Below, in pieces: positions 6,195 through 6,209 of a stretch of DNA of 6,209 nt. A program made the position numbers and the translations under genes. The DNA is from Mollicutes bacterium (GTDB lineage Bacteria; Bacillota_I; Bacilli_A; Izemoplasmatales; Izemoplasmataceae), in NCBI GenBank assembly GCA_003559585.1, contig PWKX01000050.1, positions 1 to 6,209 of the forward strand, in the 5' to 3' direction. How positions within the stretch are numbered: the first letter of the stretch is position 1; every line of letters begins with the position of its first letter. The notes under the pieces were generated by a model. That model ran no database searches and was not told where the DNA came from. It was given only the letters and a program-made list of their open reading frames with translations.

Positions 6195-6209
6195 ATAAAA
6201 AAGTCCGCT

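Noticed and set aside
6195..6209. Left arm of a terminator after the lipoprotein gene
   Set aside because: An A-run followed by GTCCGC would fit, but the window ends before any pairing arm can be seen.

Overview
The window looks like chromosomal DNA of a low-GC Gram-positive-lineage bacterium (Bacillota or Mollicutes side). It has strong Shine-Dalgarno sequences, short intergenic gaps, U-tailed hairpin terminators and leucine codons rich in TTA. Tryptophan is written TGG, and no gene reads through TGA, so the standard code fits. A large cell-surface lipoprotein carrying atrophied Ig-like repeats is reminiscent of the Acholeplasma/Izemoplasma/Haloplasma neighbourhood. That placement is inference, not proof.

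Layout, all on the + strand: (1) bases 1-302, the C-terminal end of an amidase-signature enzyme, closed by a terminator at 308-338. (2) A 175-base gap with a near-consensus sigma-A promoter (379-407) flanked by two AT-rich dyads, then a 12-helix MFS exporter (478-1752). (3) A 70-base gap with an extended -10 promoter candidate and a GC-rich hairpin with U-tract (1781-1808) that ends directly against the ribosome binding site of an ABC-F ATPase (1823-3361). (4) A terminator overlapping the ABC-F stop codon, a further promoter (3434-3462), and a 900-residue lipoprotein (3492-6194) with four Ig-like repeats, an unassigned middle region and a C-terminal S41-family peptidase domain. The last 15 bases after its stop are too few to interpret.

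The MFS exporter and the ABC-F protein form a plausible unit: drug or metabolite export next to a ribosome-acting ATPase. The ABC-F gene seems able to be expressed only by transcripts that cross the hairpin in front of it, so attenuation is a reasonable hypothesis. The lipoprotein has its own promoter and appears functionally separate. I see no mobile element, CRISPR array, tRNA or rRNA. Nothing here demands a new biological system. The best leads are the ABC-F leader and the unusual active site and architecture of the lipoprotein peptidase.
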